Source: Bryobacteraceae bacterium (lineage in GTDB: Bacteria > Acidobacteriota > Terriglobia > Bryobacterales > Bryobacteraceae). Taken from it: 12,584 bases of DNA. A program made the position numbers and the translations under genes. Of this stretch, positions 1 to 6,947 are shown piece after piece. How positions within the stretch are numbered: the first letter of the stretch is position 1; every line of letters begins with the position of its first letter. The DNA lies in NCBI GenBank assembly GCA_025350445.1, contig JANXXV010000584.1, forward strand, positions 1-12,584, written 5' to 3'. The notes beneath the pieces were generated by a model, which was not told the origin of the DNA, did not search any database, and saw only the letters and a program-made list of their open reading frames with translations.

Positions 1-1
1 C

Positions 2-985
2 TTCGGCAAAGACGGGACGTTCAGCTTCGACGCCCTGGTGCAGCGTTACAATTCGGACCTCGCCAACGGCCTGGGTAACCTCGCCAGCCGCACGCTGAGT
101 ATGATCCACCAATACCGCGCCGGGTTCATCCCGCCCGCCTCGCCGGACAAGAATCTGCAACCGGCCATGGACGAAATCATCGCTGCGTTCGATAAGTTCG
201 ATTTCTCGAAAGGCCTGGAAGCCATCTGGGCCATGATCTCCGACGTGGATAAACTCATCGTCGAACGCGCCCCATGGAAGCTGGTTAAGAGCAAGGACGA
301 CGGCGCGCAGGATCAACTCGACGATACTCTCTATACAGCCGCGGAAACTCTGCGCGTCGTTACGGCGCTGCTCTCTCCGGTAATGCCGCGCGCGGCAAGG
401 AAGATCTGGTCGCAGTTGGGCATGATCGAACCGCTGGATACGGTGAAGTTCGCCGATCTGAAATGGGGCGGCCTGCCCCCTGGACAGAAGGTGGGCGAAG
501 TTTCCGCCATCTTCCCGCGCCTGGATGCGAAAGCCGCCATCGATAAAATGCTGGAACTGGAAGCCGCGGAAACCGCAAGGCAGCGGGCATTATTCGGCAA
601 GGGTCCAGAGCCCGAGGTCGAAGCCGCGCCGGCGGTGCCCATCGCACCCATCGCCGAAACCATCGGCATCGACGATTTCATGAAGATCGATCTGCGCGTC
701 GGCCTGGTGTTGTCCGCGGAGGTAGTGAAAGGGGCGGACAAGCTGCTGCATCTCAAAATCGATATCGGCGAACCGCAACCACGGACAATCCTCGCCGGAA
801 TCGCCAAATTCTACGAGCCGGAAAAACTCGTCGGCCGCAAAGTGGTGATCGTCGCCAACCTTGCGCCCAGGAAAATGCGCGGCATCGAATCGCAAGGCAT
901 GATAGTCGCGGCGTCCATCGAAGGCGGTCCGGCCGTGCTAGCGGGCTTCCTCGAAGACATCCAGCCCGGAGCGCGGCTGAAGTGA
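2..985 (+). CDS. metG: Methionine--tRNA ligase, C-terminal part (5' end outside window)
   Basis: This is the last 327 residues of a cytoplasmic methionyl-tRNA synthetase, which charges tRNA-Met for initiation and elongation. The reading frame is open from base 2, so the catalytic Rossmann domain and KMSKS loop lie upstream of the window. The fragment opens in the anticodon-binding helical domain, with the family-typical RYNSDLANGLGNLASRT stretch near its start and an APWKLVK motif near residue 91 of the fragment. An Ala/Pro/Glu-rich linker (about residues 198-220) leads to a C-terminal OB-fold tRNA-binding domain of the Trbp111/EMAP-II type, recognisable from DFMKIDLRVG, a hydrophobic core and NLAPRKMRGIESQGM. 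That extra domain is the dimerising, tRNA-affinity appendix seen in many bacterial enzymes. A GTG at base 38 could be read as a start, but homology clearly continues upstream. The stop overlaps the next gene, so the two are probably co-transcribed. Confidence 0.96.
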   Translation, partial: FGKDGTFSFDALVQRYNSDLANGLGNLASRTLSMIHQYRAGFIPPASPDKNLQPAMDEIIAAFDKFDFSKGLEAIWAMISDVDKLIVERAPWKLVKSKDDGAQDQLDDTLYTAAETLRVVTALLSPVMPRAARKIWSQLGMIEPLDTVKFADLKWGGLPPGQKVGEVSAIFPRLDAKAAIDKMLELEAAETARQRALFGKGPEPEVEAAPAVPIAPIAETIGIDDFMKIDLRVGLVLSAEVVKGADKLLHLKIDIGEPQPRTILAGIAKFYEPEKLVGRKVVIVANLAPRKMRGIESQGMIVAASIEGGPAVLAGFLEDIQPGARLK

Positions 986-1761
986 CGCTGGTCGATTCCC
1001 ACTGCCATCTGGACGATACTCAATTCGACACAGACCGCGAACAAGCCATCGACCGGGCCGTAGCGGCGGGCGTGAAGCAGATGCTCGCCATCGGCACCGG
1101 GGAAGGCCCGCCCGACCTGGAAGCGGCCATCCGCCTGGCGGAGACCTACGACATCCTGCTAGCCACCGTAGGCATTCATCCCCAATACGCGCTAACCGCC
1201 GACAGGCAAACACTAGACCGCATCCCCGCATTACTGCGGCATCCCAAGGTAGTCGCAGTGGGTGAGATCGGCCTGGACTACCACTACCAGCCGATTCCGA
1301 AAGACGAACAATTCGCCATCTTCATCGAACAGATGCAGATGGCCCACGGCGCGCGCAAGCCGATCATCATCCACACCCGCGACGCCTGGGACGATACCTA
1401 CGCCCTTCTCAAGCAGCACTGGCGGCCGGCGGGGCTGCCCTGCATTCTGCATTGCTTCACCGGCGGCCCCGCGCAGGCAAGGCAAGCGCTGGAGCTCGAT
1501 TGCTACGTCAGTTTCGCCGGCATCGTCACCTACCCGAAGGCAACCGATGTGCACGAATCCGCAAAACTAATCCCGCTCGACCGGCTGCTGATTGAGACCG
1601 ATTCCCCGTATCTGCCGCCCGTCCCATTCCGCGGAAAACGCAACGAACCGGCCCATGTGATCCACACCGCGCGCCGCCTGGCGGAGCTTCGCGGAGAAGA
1701 TTTCGAGCTCATCGCCTCTGCCACAACATCCAATTTCCGGAGGTTGTGTTTGCCAGCATAG
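982..1761 (+). CDS. tatD: TatD family metal-dependent hydrolase (DNase)
   Basis: This is a 259-residue TIM-barrel metallohydrolase of the TatD/YcfH family. Known members are magnesium-dependent 3'-5' exonucleases that act on DNA, and the usual length is about 255-265 residues. All expected metal-site residues are visible: the HxH pair H7/H9 in VDSHCHLD, E95 in GEIGLDYHY, H131 in HTRDA, H157 in LHCFTGG and D207 in ETDSPYLPP. The start is a GTG at 982 that shares bases with the metG TGA (GTGA overlap), which fits translational coupling. TatD-family genes commonly follow metG in bacteria, so the neighbourhood supports the call. The precise substrate (damaged DNA, RNA or D-aminoacyl-tRNA) cannot be decided from sequence. 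Confidence 0.95.
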   Translation: MTLVDSHCHLDDTQFDTDREQAIDRAVAAGVKQMLAIGTGEGPPDLEAAIRLAETYDILLATVGIHPQYALTADRQTLDRIPALLRHPKVVAVGEIGLDYHYQPIPKDEQFAIFIEQMQMAHGARKPIIIHTRDAWDDTYALLKQHWRPAGLPCILHCFTGGPAQARQALELDCYVSFAGIVTYPKATDVHESAKLIPLDRLLIETDSPYLPPVPFRGKRNEPAHVIHTARRLAELRGEDFELIASATTSNFRRLCLPA

Positions 1762-1789
1762 AAACACAACAGTTACACTGGGAAGTTCA

Positions 1790-2791
1790 ATGGGATTTAG
1801 TAAGCTCGGGCAGTCCCTTAACGCCAGGGAGATACTGGACTTGGTCCAAGACGATCTACGCAAAGTCGAACGCGAGATCAGCCTGGAATCCATGGCCTCG
1901 GTATCGGCCGTCACCACCATCGGGAAGTACCTGAACTCCAATGGCGGAAAGCGGTTGCGGCCCATCCTGCTGCTGCTTTCCTGCAAACTGGTGGGCGACG
2001 CCGGCGACAGCGCCATCCGCATGGCCGCCGTGGTGGAGATGATCCACACTGCCACCCTGGTGCATGACGATATCATCGACGTGGCCGAGACCCGGCGCGG
2101 CAAGCCGACGACGAATGCGATTTGGGGCAACCACACGTCGGTGCTCGCGGGCGACTGGCTTTACATGCAGGCGTTTCAGATTGCGCTGCGGCTGCGCAAC
2201 TTTCATCTTCTGGATATACTGATCAGCCTCACCCAAGCCATGGTGGAAGGCGAGCTATTGCAACTGGAGCGCATCGGCAAGATTGGAATTTCCGAAGCCG
2301 ACTACATGGAACTGGTAGACCGCAAGACCGCCAGTCTGTTTTCGGCTTGCGCCAGATTGGGCGCGGTGGTGGGCACTACCGATGAAGCCATCGAACGAAA
2401 GCTCGGCGAATTCGCCTGGAACCTCGGCATCGCGTTTCAGCTGATAGACGACATTCTCGATTTCACAGCGCGCGAGACCATTCTTGGGAAGCCGGTCGGC
2501 AACGATCTCCGCGAAGGCAAAGTAACCCTACCGTTGATCTACGCCCTGGAGAGCGGCGATCGTGAAGGCCGGCAGATGGTGGAAACGGTGCTGCGGGACA
2601 GTAACTACGAGAAGGTGTCCGTGCAGGAGATTCGGAAGTTCATCGACCGCCACGACGGCATCGCCCGCGCCCGCCAACGTGCGGAGGATTTCGCGGCGAA
2701 AGCACGGGCGATTATCAGTGAGTTTCCCGATTCCCCTTATCAGCGGGCGCTGGCCGATGTGACGGATCTGGTGACGGAACGCGATCACTGA
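1790..2791 (+). CDS. ispB: Long-chain trans-polyprenyl diphosphate synthase
   Basis: This 333-residue all-alpha prenyltransferase condenses isopentenyl diphosphate units onto an allylic primer to make the isoprenoid tail of respiratory quinones. It has the substrate-anchoring GGKRLRP motif at residues 52-58, a first aspartate-rich motif DDIID at 93-97 and a second DDILD at 220-224, plus the KPVGNDLREGK region typical of the family. The residue five places before the first aspartate motif is alanine (A88) rather than an aromatic residue, which in this family goes with long products such as C35-C50. The ATG start is preceded by GGGAAG, a usable ribosome-binding site. It lies 28 bp after tatD and is probably in the same transcript. 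The exact chain length, and hence ispB versus hepT-like naming, is inferred only. Confidence 0.92.
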   Translation: MGFSKLGQSLNAREILDLVQDDLRKVEREISLESMASVSAVTTIGKYLNSNGGKRLRPILLLLSCKLVGDAGDSAIRMAAVVEMIHTATLVHDDIIDVAETRRGKPTTNAIWGNHTSVLAGDWLYMQAFQIALRLRNFHLLDILISLTQAMVEGELLQLERIGKIGISEADYMELVDRKTASLFSACARLGAVVGTTDEAIERKLGEFAWNLGIAFQLIDDILDFTARETILGKPVGNDLREGKVTLPLIYALESGDREGRQMVETVLRDSNYEKVSVQEIRKFIDRHDGIARARQRAEDFAAKARAIISEFPDSPYQRALADVTDLVTERDH

Positions 2792-2820
2792 CTCCGCGCC
2801 GGTTTGGTTGGCCCAGGACG

Positions 2821-2855
2821 GCGGACCCCTGGTCCGCGCGCGATCCCCTGATCGC
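2821..2855. repeat. Tandem pair of short hairpins in intergenic DNA
   Basis: Two adjacent perfect inverted repeats lie between the polyprenyl synthase gene and the next gene. The first has 7-bp arms, GCGGACC and GGTCCGC (2821-2827 and 2831-2837), around CCT. The second has 6-bp arms, GCGATC and GATCGC (2840-2845 and 2850-2855), around CCCT. Both share the core pattern GAYCCCCTGRTC, and the one position that differs between them changes on both arms, so pairing is kept. That suggests selection for the fold, or two copies of one mobile palindrome family. They lie about 30 bp past the upstream stop and could act as a processing or attenuation structure. There is no following T-run. Confidence 0.7.
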
Positions 2856-2882
2856 TCCCGCTCGTATTATCTCGAAATCGCC

Positions 2883-3473
2883 GTGCGCATAATCCTGATT
2901 CGATCCTGCCTCGCCGTCTTCTTCGCCCTGCTCGCGTTGCTAACCGCGGGGTCGCATATAGCTTCCCTCATCGATCACTTTTTCAAGGTCCCATACGCGG
3001 CGCTGCCGGCAGCCGGCCCGTACGCGCTGGACGCAAGCCAGTTCATCATCGGTTCCCGCCGATGGATCATGCCAAAGGATCTTACCCTCACCCTCGATAC
3101 CCAACACCGCGTCACACTCTCGAAAGCCGGACGCACCTTCCCGTTCGGTCCGCTCAAGAATTGCACCTCCGGTTCCGCCGGCGCGTGCTACGAATTCACC
3201 CCTGATCCCGGCGACCAGATTTCATTCCTGAAAAGTCGAAGCTGGCTCAGCTGGCCTACGCCATTCCAGTTCAGCATCCTGGGCGGTCCGCGGACATCCT
3301 GGCGCAGGCACTCCTACAACCGGCTCTTCTGGAAAAAGAGTTCAGGCGCCACAATTGAATTCGTCTGGCCTGACGAGCAAGGCTTCTACCCCGGCCATGG
3401 CTGGGCGGACGGCAACCTCGAAATTGCGCCGTTCATTGAAATCAAACCCGGTCCCGCAGCACCGCCTGTCTGA
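2883..3473 (+). CDS. Membrane-anchored protein of unknown function
   Basis: I do not recognise this gene. From the GTG at 2883 it encodes 196 residues that begin with a short basic stretch and one hydrophobic segment (about residues 3-28: leucine-, alanine- and phenylalanine-rich), either an uncleaved anchor or a signal peptide. The rest is a soluble, probably extracytoplasmic domain rich in aromatic and beta-forming residues, with two cysteines close together (NCTSGSAGAC) that could form a disulfide. The frame is open back to a TTG at 2808, but that start would translate the hairpin repeats into a charged leader ahead of the hydrophobic segment, so the GTG is preferred. No good Shine-Dalgarno sequence precedes either start, which lowers confidence in the exact N-terminus. 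It may be the last gene of the metG-tatD-ispB transcript. Confidence 0.65.
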   Translation: MRIILIRSCLAVFFALLALLTAGSHIASLIDHFFKVPYAALPAAGPYALDASQFIIGSRRWIMPKDLTLTLDTQHRVTLSKAGRTFPFGPLKNCTSGSAGACYEFTPDPGDQISFLKSRSWLSWPTPFQFSILGGPRTSWRRHSYNRLFWKKSSGATIEFVWPDEQGFYPGHGWADGNLEIAPFIEIKPGPAAPPV

Positions 3474-3520
3474 GCCCACCGGCGCGCGGACGGGCCGGAT
3501 TCGCCAAGTTTTCAATTAAA

Positions 3521-3753
3521 CCTAAAAACGGCAGTTCACCTTGTGATTTTGCCGTAATCCCAGCTTTTCGTTACCGCTCCCTGACGGTCACGGTTCAGTA
3601 AAATCAGTACGTTACCGAGCCGCGCGCGTCAGCGAGCGGTAACGAAGAGCAACTGCTCCGCACCTCACCAATCTGGTGACAAGTGTTTTTCTCGCATCGG
3701 CTTGATACTCAAGACGTTGACCGAATTGCCGCCAGTCAACTGCCGTTTTTAGG
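3521..3753. mobile_element. MITE-like non-autonomous element with TIRs and TTAAA flanks
   Basis: The two ends are perfect inverted repeats of 16 bp, CCTAAAAACGGCAGTT (3521-3536) and its complement (3738-3753). With flanking bases the similarity extends to 25 bp with two mismatches. The 233-bp body is bounded by identical 5-bp direct repeats TTAAA (3516-3520 and 3754-3758), the pattern of a target-site duplication. The interior has no credible gene but contains strong secondary structure, including a near-palindrome (3569-3644) and a small hairpin (TCACCA-ATC-TGGTGA, 3665-3679). This is what a miniature inverted-repeat element mobilised by a transposase elsewhere looks like. Ends starting CC with AT-rich 5-bp duplications recall IS1380-family elements, but that assignment is only a suggestion. 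Confidence 0.75.
3569..3644. repeat. Internal 18-bp inverted repeat inside the MITE-like element
   Basis: CGTTACCGCTCCCTGACG (3569-3586) is the complement of 3627-3644 with one mismatch, so the 76-bp span can fold into an 18-bp stem. A third partial copy, CGTTACCG (3610-3617), can pair with the last 8 bases of the right arm, giving an alternative hairpin. Such GTTACCGCTCCCTGACG modules look like a dispersed palindromic repeat. I recall similar strings as frequent in Solibacter-type genomes but cannot confirm it here. Confidence 0.7.
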
Positions 3754-3900
3754 TTAAATTGCGCAGCGTCATCCTGCGGACAATACACAGCAGCACGCCA
3801 GCCTGGAATCCAACGGCAACAGGCCCGAACCCGTAACCGCGGGCGCGGTCTACAAACCCGCCTGCAGCTATCGCACTGGCTCAAGCCGCTTCGTCGTTTC
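3754..3900. other. Non-coding stretch between the MITE-like element and the metallohydrolase stop
   Basis: No gene or terminator is recognisable. The plus strand is readable for about 45 codons up to and across the end of the neighbouring minus-strand gene, but the product shows no motif and has no start or ribosome-binding site. It could be a worn coding remnant. Nothing firm can be said. Confidence 0.4.
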
Positions 3901-5454
3901 TTATTCAGCCAACTTCGCCCGGTAGATTTCCCGCGCCCGCTTCAAATATTCGAGCGTCGCGGCGCGAGTTTCCGCCGGGTCCACCATGAAGGAGCCTTTT
4001 AGATCGCCACCGCCGCTGACATCCTCAATCAACCTCTCTACGCGGTCCAACAACGCCGCCGCATCCTTCCGCAAGACCGGCACGGGTTGCTCTCCCTTCC
4101 ACGCGTAAACTGGCGAGGAATGTGCCGCATCGCATGTATTGCCCCGGTTTTCCACCCATCTCGCGGCAATCCAGGAGCTCTCATGGATTGTCAGTTTGAT
4201 AGACCCGCGATAAGCGTAAACTTCCCCTGCGGCCGCCGTAAGATTCACAACGTGAACCTCGCCGTTCACCACAATTTCCATCTGCGATACCGGACGCGGA
4301 GACAGCATCTCCACGCTTGCCTCCAACGCCAGTGGAAACCGTGCGCCGCGAATGGCGTCCCCCGGCTCTTTGCCATTCACGCGAAGCATCAGCATTGGAC
4401 CGGTGGTCACAAACGACCGCCCGGCACGCAAACCTTCCACCCATCCACGCGCCGAAAGTGGTCGCCCGGCCTTTACATAGACGCGGCTCCATCCGGGCGG
4501 CACCGGATGCACTCCGCTCGCGCTGCCCGCCGAAAGCCGAACGGCGAAACCTGAATTCAACAGTGCCGAGTACATGTCAAATCCAGACTGCACGAATCCC
4601 GCGCACGAGGGCGAATACTCCCGCAGCATTCTGTCAGGCCAGGCGCCCCACGCGCTGCGGTAGCTCTCCGTCCGCCAAATGTGGTTGTTTACCAGGCCCA
4701 GGGTTTTGAAGGCGCCGACCGCGGCCAGCGCCGGCATTTCCAGCGACGTGGCCTTTTCCGAATCGGACACCCCGCCCGCGCGCGCCACCGCCTCCCCAAA
4801 CTTTGCCAGCGGATACTCCAGCGCCACCGGTTTTCCCCCCAGCCACGAGGCCAGCAGCGCGGACGCCCGCGGCTCCAACTCTTCGTTGAGCACCGGGAAG
4901 AACCTCCCCGGACTGACATGGAACGTTCCTTCGCTATCGGCCAGCGCGAGAAAACGATCGAGATCGGGATCTTGACTCTGTTTCTGGTTCGTTCTCCACT
5001 TCGAAATCGGAATCGCCACCGTCAGGTCTTCCGCGCTCATCAAAGCACCCAGTTCGGTCAGGCGGCGATGGACGTGCATATCCGCGGAATACCAGCCTCG
5101 CGCCGCCATGCTGGTCCAGCGCCGCAGCTTGATCGTCCGCTTCAACTCCCCGTTCGAGGGTGCGGAGACCTCGAAGGTCCGCGGCAGGTATTCCTTACCC
5201 CGCTCTACCGTAATGCGGTAAACTCCTTGCGCCGGTTCCAGCGAGAACGTCCCTTCAGGCGGGACGAAGTGGCGTTCCGAAATGCCATCCGGACGGACGT
5301 TGTCATATCGGATTGTATTCGCCGGAAACACTGCCTCGCCGCGTGAGTCAATCAGATAAACGCGCGCAGGCACCGCGGCTCCATTTTCATCCTCGATGCG
5401 GACCGACAAAATTCCCCCGTACGCCCCGGTTAACGTAGTGAGCATCAACAACAC
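3901..5454 (-). CDS. Secreted CehA/McbA family (PHP-like) metallohydrolase homologue
   Basis: This is about 517 residues with a hydrophobic, signal-peptide-like N-terminus (MLLMLTTLTGAYG). Residues 14-110 look like a transthyretin/carboxypeptidase-regulatory-type beta domain (SVRIEDENGAAVPARVYL). The PHP-like part follows: GWYSADMHVHR with D125, H127 and H129 as probable metal ligands, NNH near residue 257, then the family-typical block around residues 310-360 with AGSASGVH, SRVYVKAG, a W-x-E-GLRAGRSFVTTGP stretch and NGKEPGD. CehA and McbA are carbaryl and amide hydrolases, but most homologues have no known substrate, so only a probable metal-dependent hydrolase acting outside the cytoplasm is claimed. 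The GTG start at 5454 lies far from the GGAGG at 5477-5481. An in-frame CTG at 5472-5470 sits 4 nt from it and would give a more complete signal peptide (MKIACEV...). The gene is convergent with the upstream operon and divergent from a pseudogene. Confidence 0.72.
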   Translation of the reverse strand: MLLMLTTLTGAYGGILSVRIEDENGAAVPARVYLIDSRGEAVFPANTIRYDNVRPDGISERHFVPPEGTFSLEPAQGVYRITVERGKEYLPRTFEVSAPSNGELKRTIKLRRWTSMAARGWYSADMHVHRRLTELGALMSAEDLTVAIPISKWRTNQKQSQDPDLDRFLALADSEGTFHVSPGRFFPVLNEELEPRASALLASWLGGKPVALEYPLAKFGEAVARAGGVSDSEKATSLEMPALAAVGAFKTLGLVNNHIWRTESYRSAWGAWPDRMLREYSPSCAGFVQSGFDMYSALLNSGFAVRLSAGSASGVHPVPPGWSRVYVKAGRPLSARGWVEGLRAGRSFVTTGPMLMLRVNGKEPGDAIRGARFPLALEASVEMLSPRPVSQMEIVVNGEVHVVNLTAAAGEVYAYRGSIKLTIHESSWIAARWVENRGNTCDAAHSSPVYAWKGEQPVPVLRKDAAALLDRVERLIEDVSGGGDLKGSFMVDPAETRAATLEYLKRAREIYRAKLAE

Positions 5455-5476
5455 TTCGCAAGCGATCTTCAGGTTG

Positions 5477-5523
5477 CCTCCATCCTAAATAGTTTATAGT
5501 GTCGCCCATTTCACCGCAGGCAA
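5477..5523 (-). promoter_or_regulatory. Possible promoter and ribosome-binding site of the metallohydrolase gene
   Basis: Read on the minus strand, TTGCCT (5523-5518) and TATAAA (5498-5493) could serve as -35 and -10 boxes, though the 19-bp spacer is long. A strong GGAGG (5481-5477) follows just before the coding region. The ribosome-binding site is convincing; the promoter is weak. Confidence 0.35.
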
Positions 5524-5544
5524 CGCAGGCGTATCCTGCCAGTG

Positions 5545-6075
5545 ATGCTCCGCTCTGTCACTCTATACAGGATTGCCGCCGCCCTTTCCGCCGCCACAAA
5601 TCCGAATTCATCTACTAATCCTCGCCCTTCCCCTCCTGCCACGACTCCGCAAGTGTAGAAACCGCTTCCGGCGAATTTCTCGCCGCCTGGTTCGGCGGCT
5701 CAACCGAAGGCAAACCGGACGTAGCCATCTGGTGGTCCCGCAGGTTGGAGGGCGAATGGACCGCGCCGGTAGAACTCGCGCGCGAACCCAACATTCCTAC
5801 TTTCAATCCCGCGCTGTTCTTTAGTGCCGACAAAACCCTCCGAATGTATTACAAATTCAGGCCCTCGTCCAGCCAGCGGGCCCGAGCGCGCTCCAGTCGG
5901 GACGCGGGGCCAAACCTGGCCGCCAGGGGAATCCCTGCCTGCGGGAGCCATAAGGCCAATCAAGAACAAGCCGCTGACGCTTCAGAACGGCACCATCGTC
6001 AGCCGAACATCGGTGGAAAGTTATCGGGCCTGGACTTCCTGGGTGCAGCGAAGCGCCGGCAACGGCAAGACCTGG
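5545..6075 (+). pseudogene. Sialidase-family (BNR) protein, N-terminal remnant
   Basis: This is the broken first part of a secreted sialidase/BNR-repeat protein, a family that cleaves terminal sialic or related sugars. Reading begins at ATG 5545 with a signal-peptide-like start (MLRSVTLYRIAAALSA), then shifts frame to give KSEFIY, an in-frame TAA (5616-5618), then FPSCHDSASVETASG and FLAAWFGGSTEGKPDVAIW, the family-typical opening block. It continues through PNIPTFNPALFF and LRMYYKF. An extra G in the GGGG run at 5906-5909 shifts frame again before GQTWPPGESLPAG, IRPIKNKPLTLQNGT and VESYRAWTSWV. Homology stops near 6075 at NGKTW, where unrelated sequence begins. The C-terminal part reappears at 6948-7235. 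Three lesions plus the replaced middle make this a true pseudogene rather than a sequencing slip. Confidence 0.8.
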
Positions 6076-6218
6076 TGTCCATGTTCGTTGTGATTACCGG
6101 TACGCCGGATACTAACGAACCGGCAGGGTCAAAAACTTTACCTGAAAAGGCGCCACGCGTGTCCTTGGCGAGGGCGGCGATGCCGCATAAGAGCAGAAAT
6201 GTGGCGATGCGTTCGCAT
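6076..6218 (-). pseudogene. 5' fragment of an Oar/TonB-receptor-like gene
   Basis: On the minus strand an ATG (6218-6216) with an excellent GGAGGAG site 5 nt upstream starts a reading frame. It becomes recognisable after a one-base slip: [20 protein letters not shown], then [20 protein letters not shown]. That is a signal peptide followed by the start of a carboxypeptidase-regulatory-like beta domain, the usual N-terminus of the large Oar-like TonB-dependent receptors abundant in Acidobacteria. Only about 48 codons remain before the sequence runs into the sialidase fragment at about 6075. The fragment is frameshifted at codon 2 and truncated, so it is not functional. The family assignment rests on a short stretch and should be read as probable. 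Confidence 0.65.
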
Positions 6219-6223
6219 AATTG

Positions 6224-6230
6224 CTCCTCC
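6224..6230 (-). promoter_or_regulatory. Ribosome-binding site of the truncated TonB-receptor-like fragment
   Basis: Minus-strand GGAGGAG lies 5 nt before the ATG at 6218. This well-formed site fixes the start of the remnant and shows that a real gene once began here. Confidence 0.6.
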
Positions 6231-6285
6231 GTTCAGATGTGGATATCATCTTTCACATTGGACCGGCCATGTGCCTTTGCAGCCC

Positions 6286-6947
6286 ATGAACCTATCTCGA
6301 AGAACATTTCTCCAAGTTGCCTCCTTGGGCATTGCTCAAGCCCGGGTAAGAAGCGCAAGACGTCCCAACATCGTGCTGCTGCCGGCTGGCGATATGGGCT
6401 ATGAATGCCTCAGTTGCTACGGCAGCACGACGTATCGGACGCCTCGTCTGGATGCGCTCGCCGCTGACGGAGTCCGGTTCACCCCTTGCCTATGCGCAGC
6501 CTTTGTGCACGCCTACGCGCATGCAGTTGATGACGGGCCGGTATAACTGTCGCAACTGGCGGGCATTCGGGGTGATGGACCCTAAGGAAGTTACCTTCGG
6601 CCACTGGATGGGCGCGCAAGGCTATAAGACCTGCATTGCCGGCAAGTGGCAGTTGTACAGTTACAATCAGCCGGATTATCAGCTGGAATGGTGAGGCAAG
6701 GGCGAACAACTGAAGGACTCCGGGTTCGATGAATACTGCCTGTGGCGTGCCTGGCAGGCCGAAGACAAAGGGTCGCGCTACGCCGATCCGGCGTTTGACG
6801 AAAACGGCCGGTTGAAGACGCTCAAAGGGAAATACGGTGAGGACGTTTTCAGTGACTACGTCAATCGCTTTATGGAACGCAATCGCAATGAGCCGTTCTT
6901 TGTTTACTACCCGATGTTTACTACCCGATGGTGTTAACGCATCACGA
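6286..6947 (+). pseudogene. Tat-exported sulfatase, N-terminal half, broken
   Basis: From ATG 6286 the sequence reads [15 protein letters not shown], a twin-arginine signal, then [21 protein letters not shown], where functional sulfatases usually have an ADD metal-binding pair; here the first aspartate is glycine. A one-base insertion near 6480 moves the frame, after which [17 protein letters not shown] contains the C-x-P-x-R formylglycine motif (Cys codon 6506-6508). The family-typical GYKTCIAGKWQL follows. A TGA at 6692-6694 probably replaces an Arg CGA codon. The frame then continues as GKGEQLKDSGFDEYCLW, FSDYVNRFMERN and FFVYYPM until a 14-bp tandem duplication (6902-6929) breaks it again. 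Homology ends near 6947 where the sialidase tail begins, so the C-terminal half is absent. The original enzyme would have removed sulfate esters in the periplasm. Confidence 0.82.
6902..6929 (+). repeat. 14-bp perfect tandem duplication in the sulfatase remnant
   Basis: GTTTACTACCCGAT occurs twice in direct succession (6902-6915 and 6916-6929). Removing one copy restores the reading FFVYYPMVLTHHD, the expected sulfatase continuation. The duplication is therefore a frameshifting slippage mutation and not an ancestral feature. Confidence 0.9.

Noticed and set aside
2808..2882. TTG start that would extend the small membrane protein by 25 residues
   Set aside because: It would translate the tandem hairpins and place a charged leader ahead of the hydrophobic segment; the GTG at 2883 gives a normal membrane N-terminus.
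3474..3500. Terminator after the small membrane protein
   Set aside because: Only a 5-bp CCGGC/GCCGG pairing with a 10-nt loop and no T-run; too weak to call.
3761..3900. Fragment of an Ig-like or surface protein on the plus strand
   Set aside because: A loose resemblance to Solibacter surface-protein sequence could be imagined, but no motif holds over more than a few residues and no start is present.
4087..5346. Plus-strand open frames of 155 and 221 codons opposite the metallohydrolase gene
   Set aside because: They are the complement of a clearly conserved coding region and show no domain of their own.
5745..6404. A 219-codon open frame as an intact gene of its own
   Set aside because: Its first third is sialidase sequence; after the frameshift at 5906-5909 it reads out of frame through the sialidase, receptor and sulfatase remnants.
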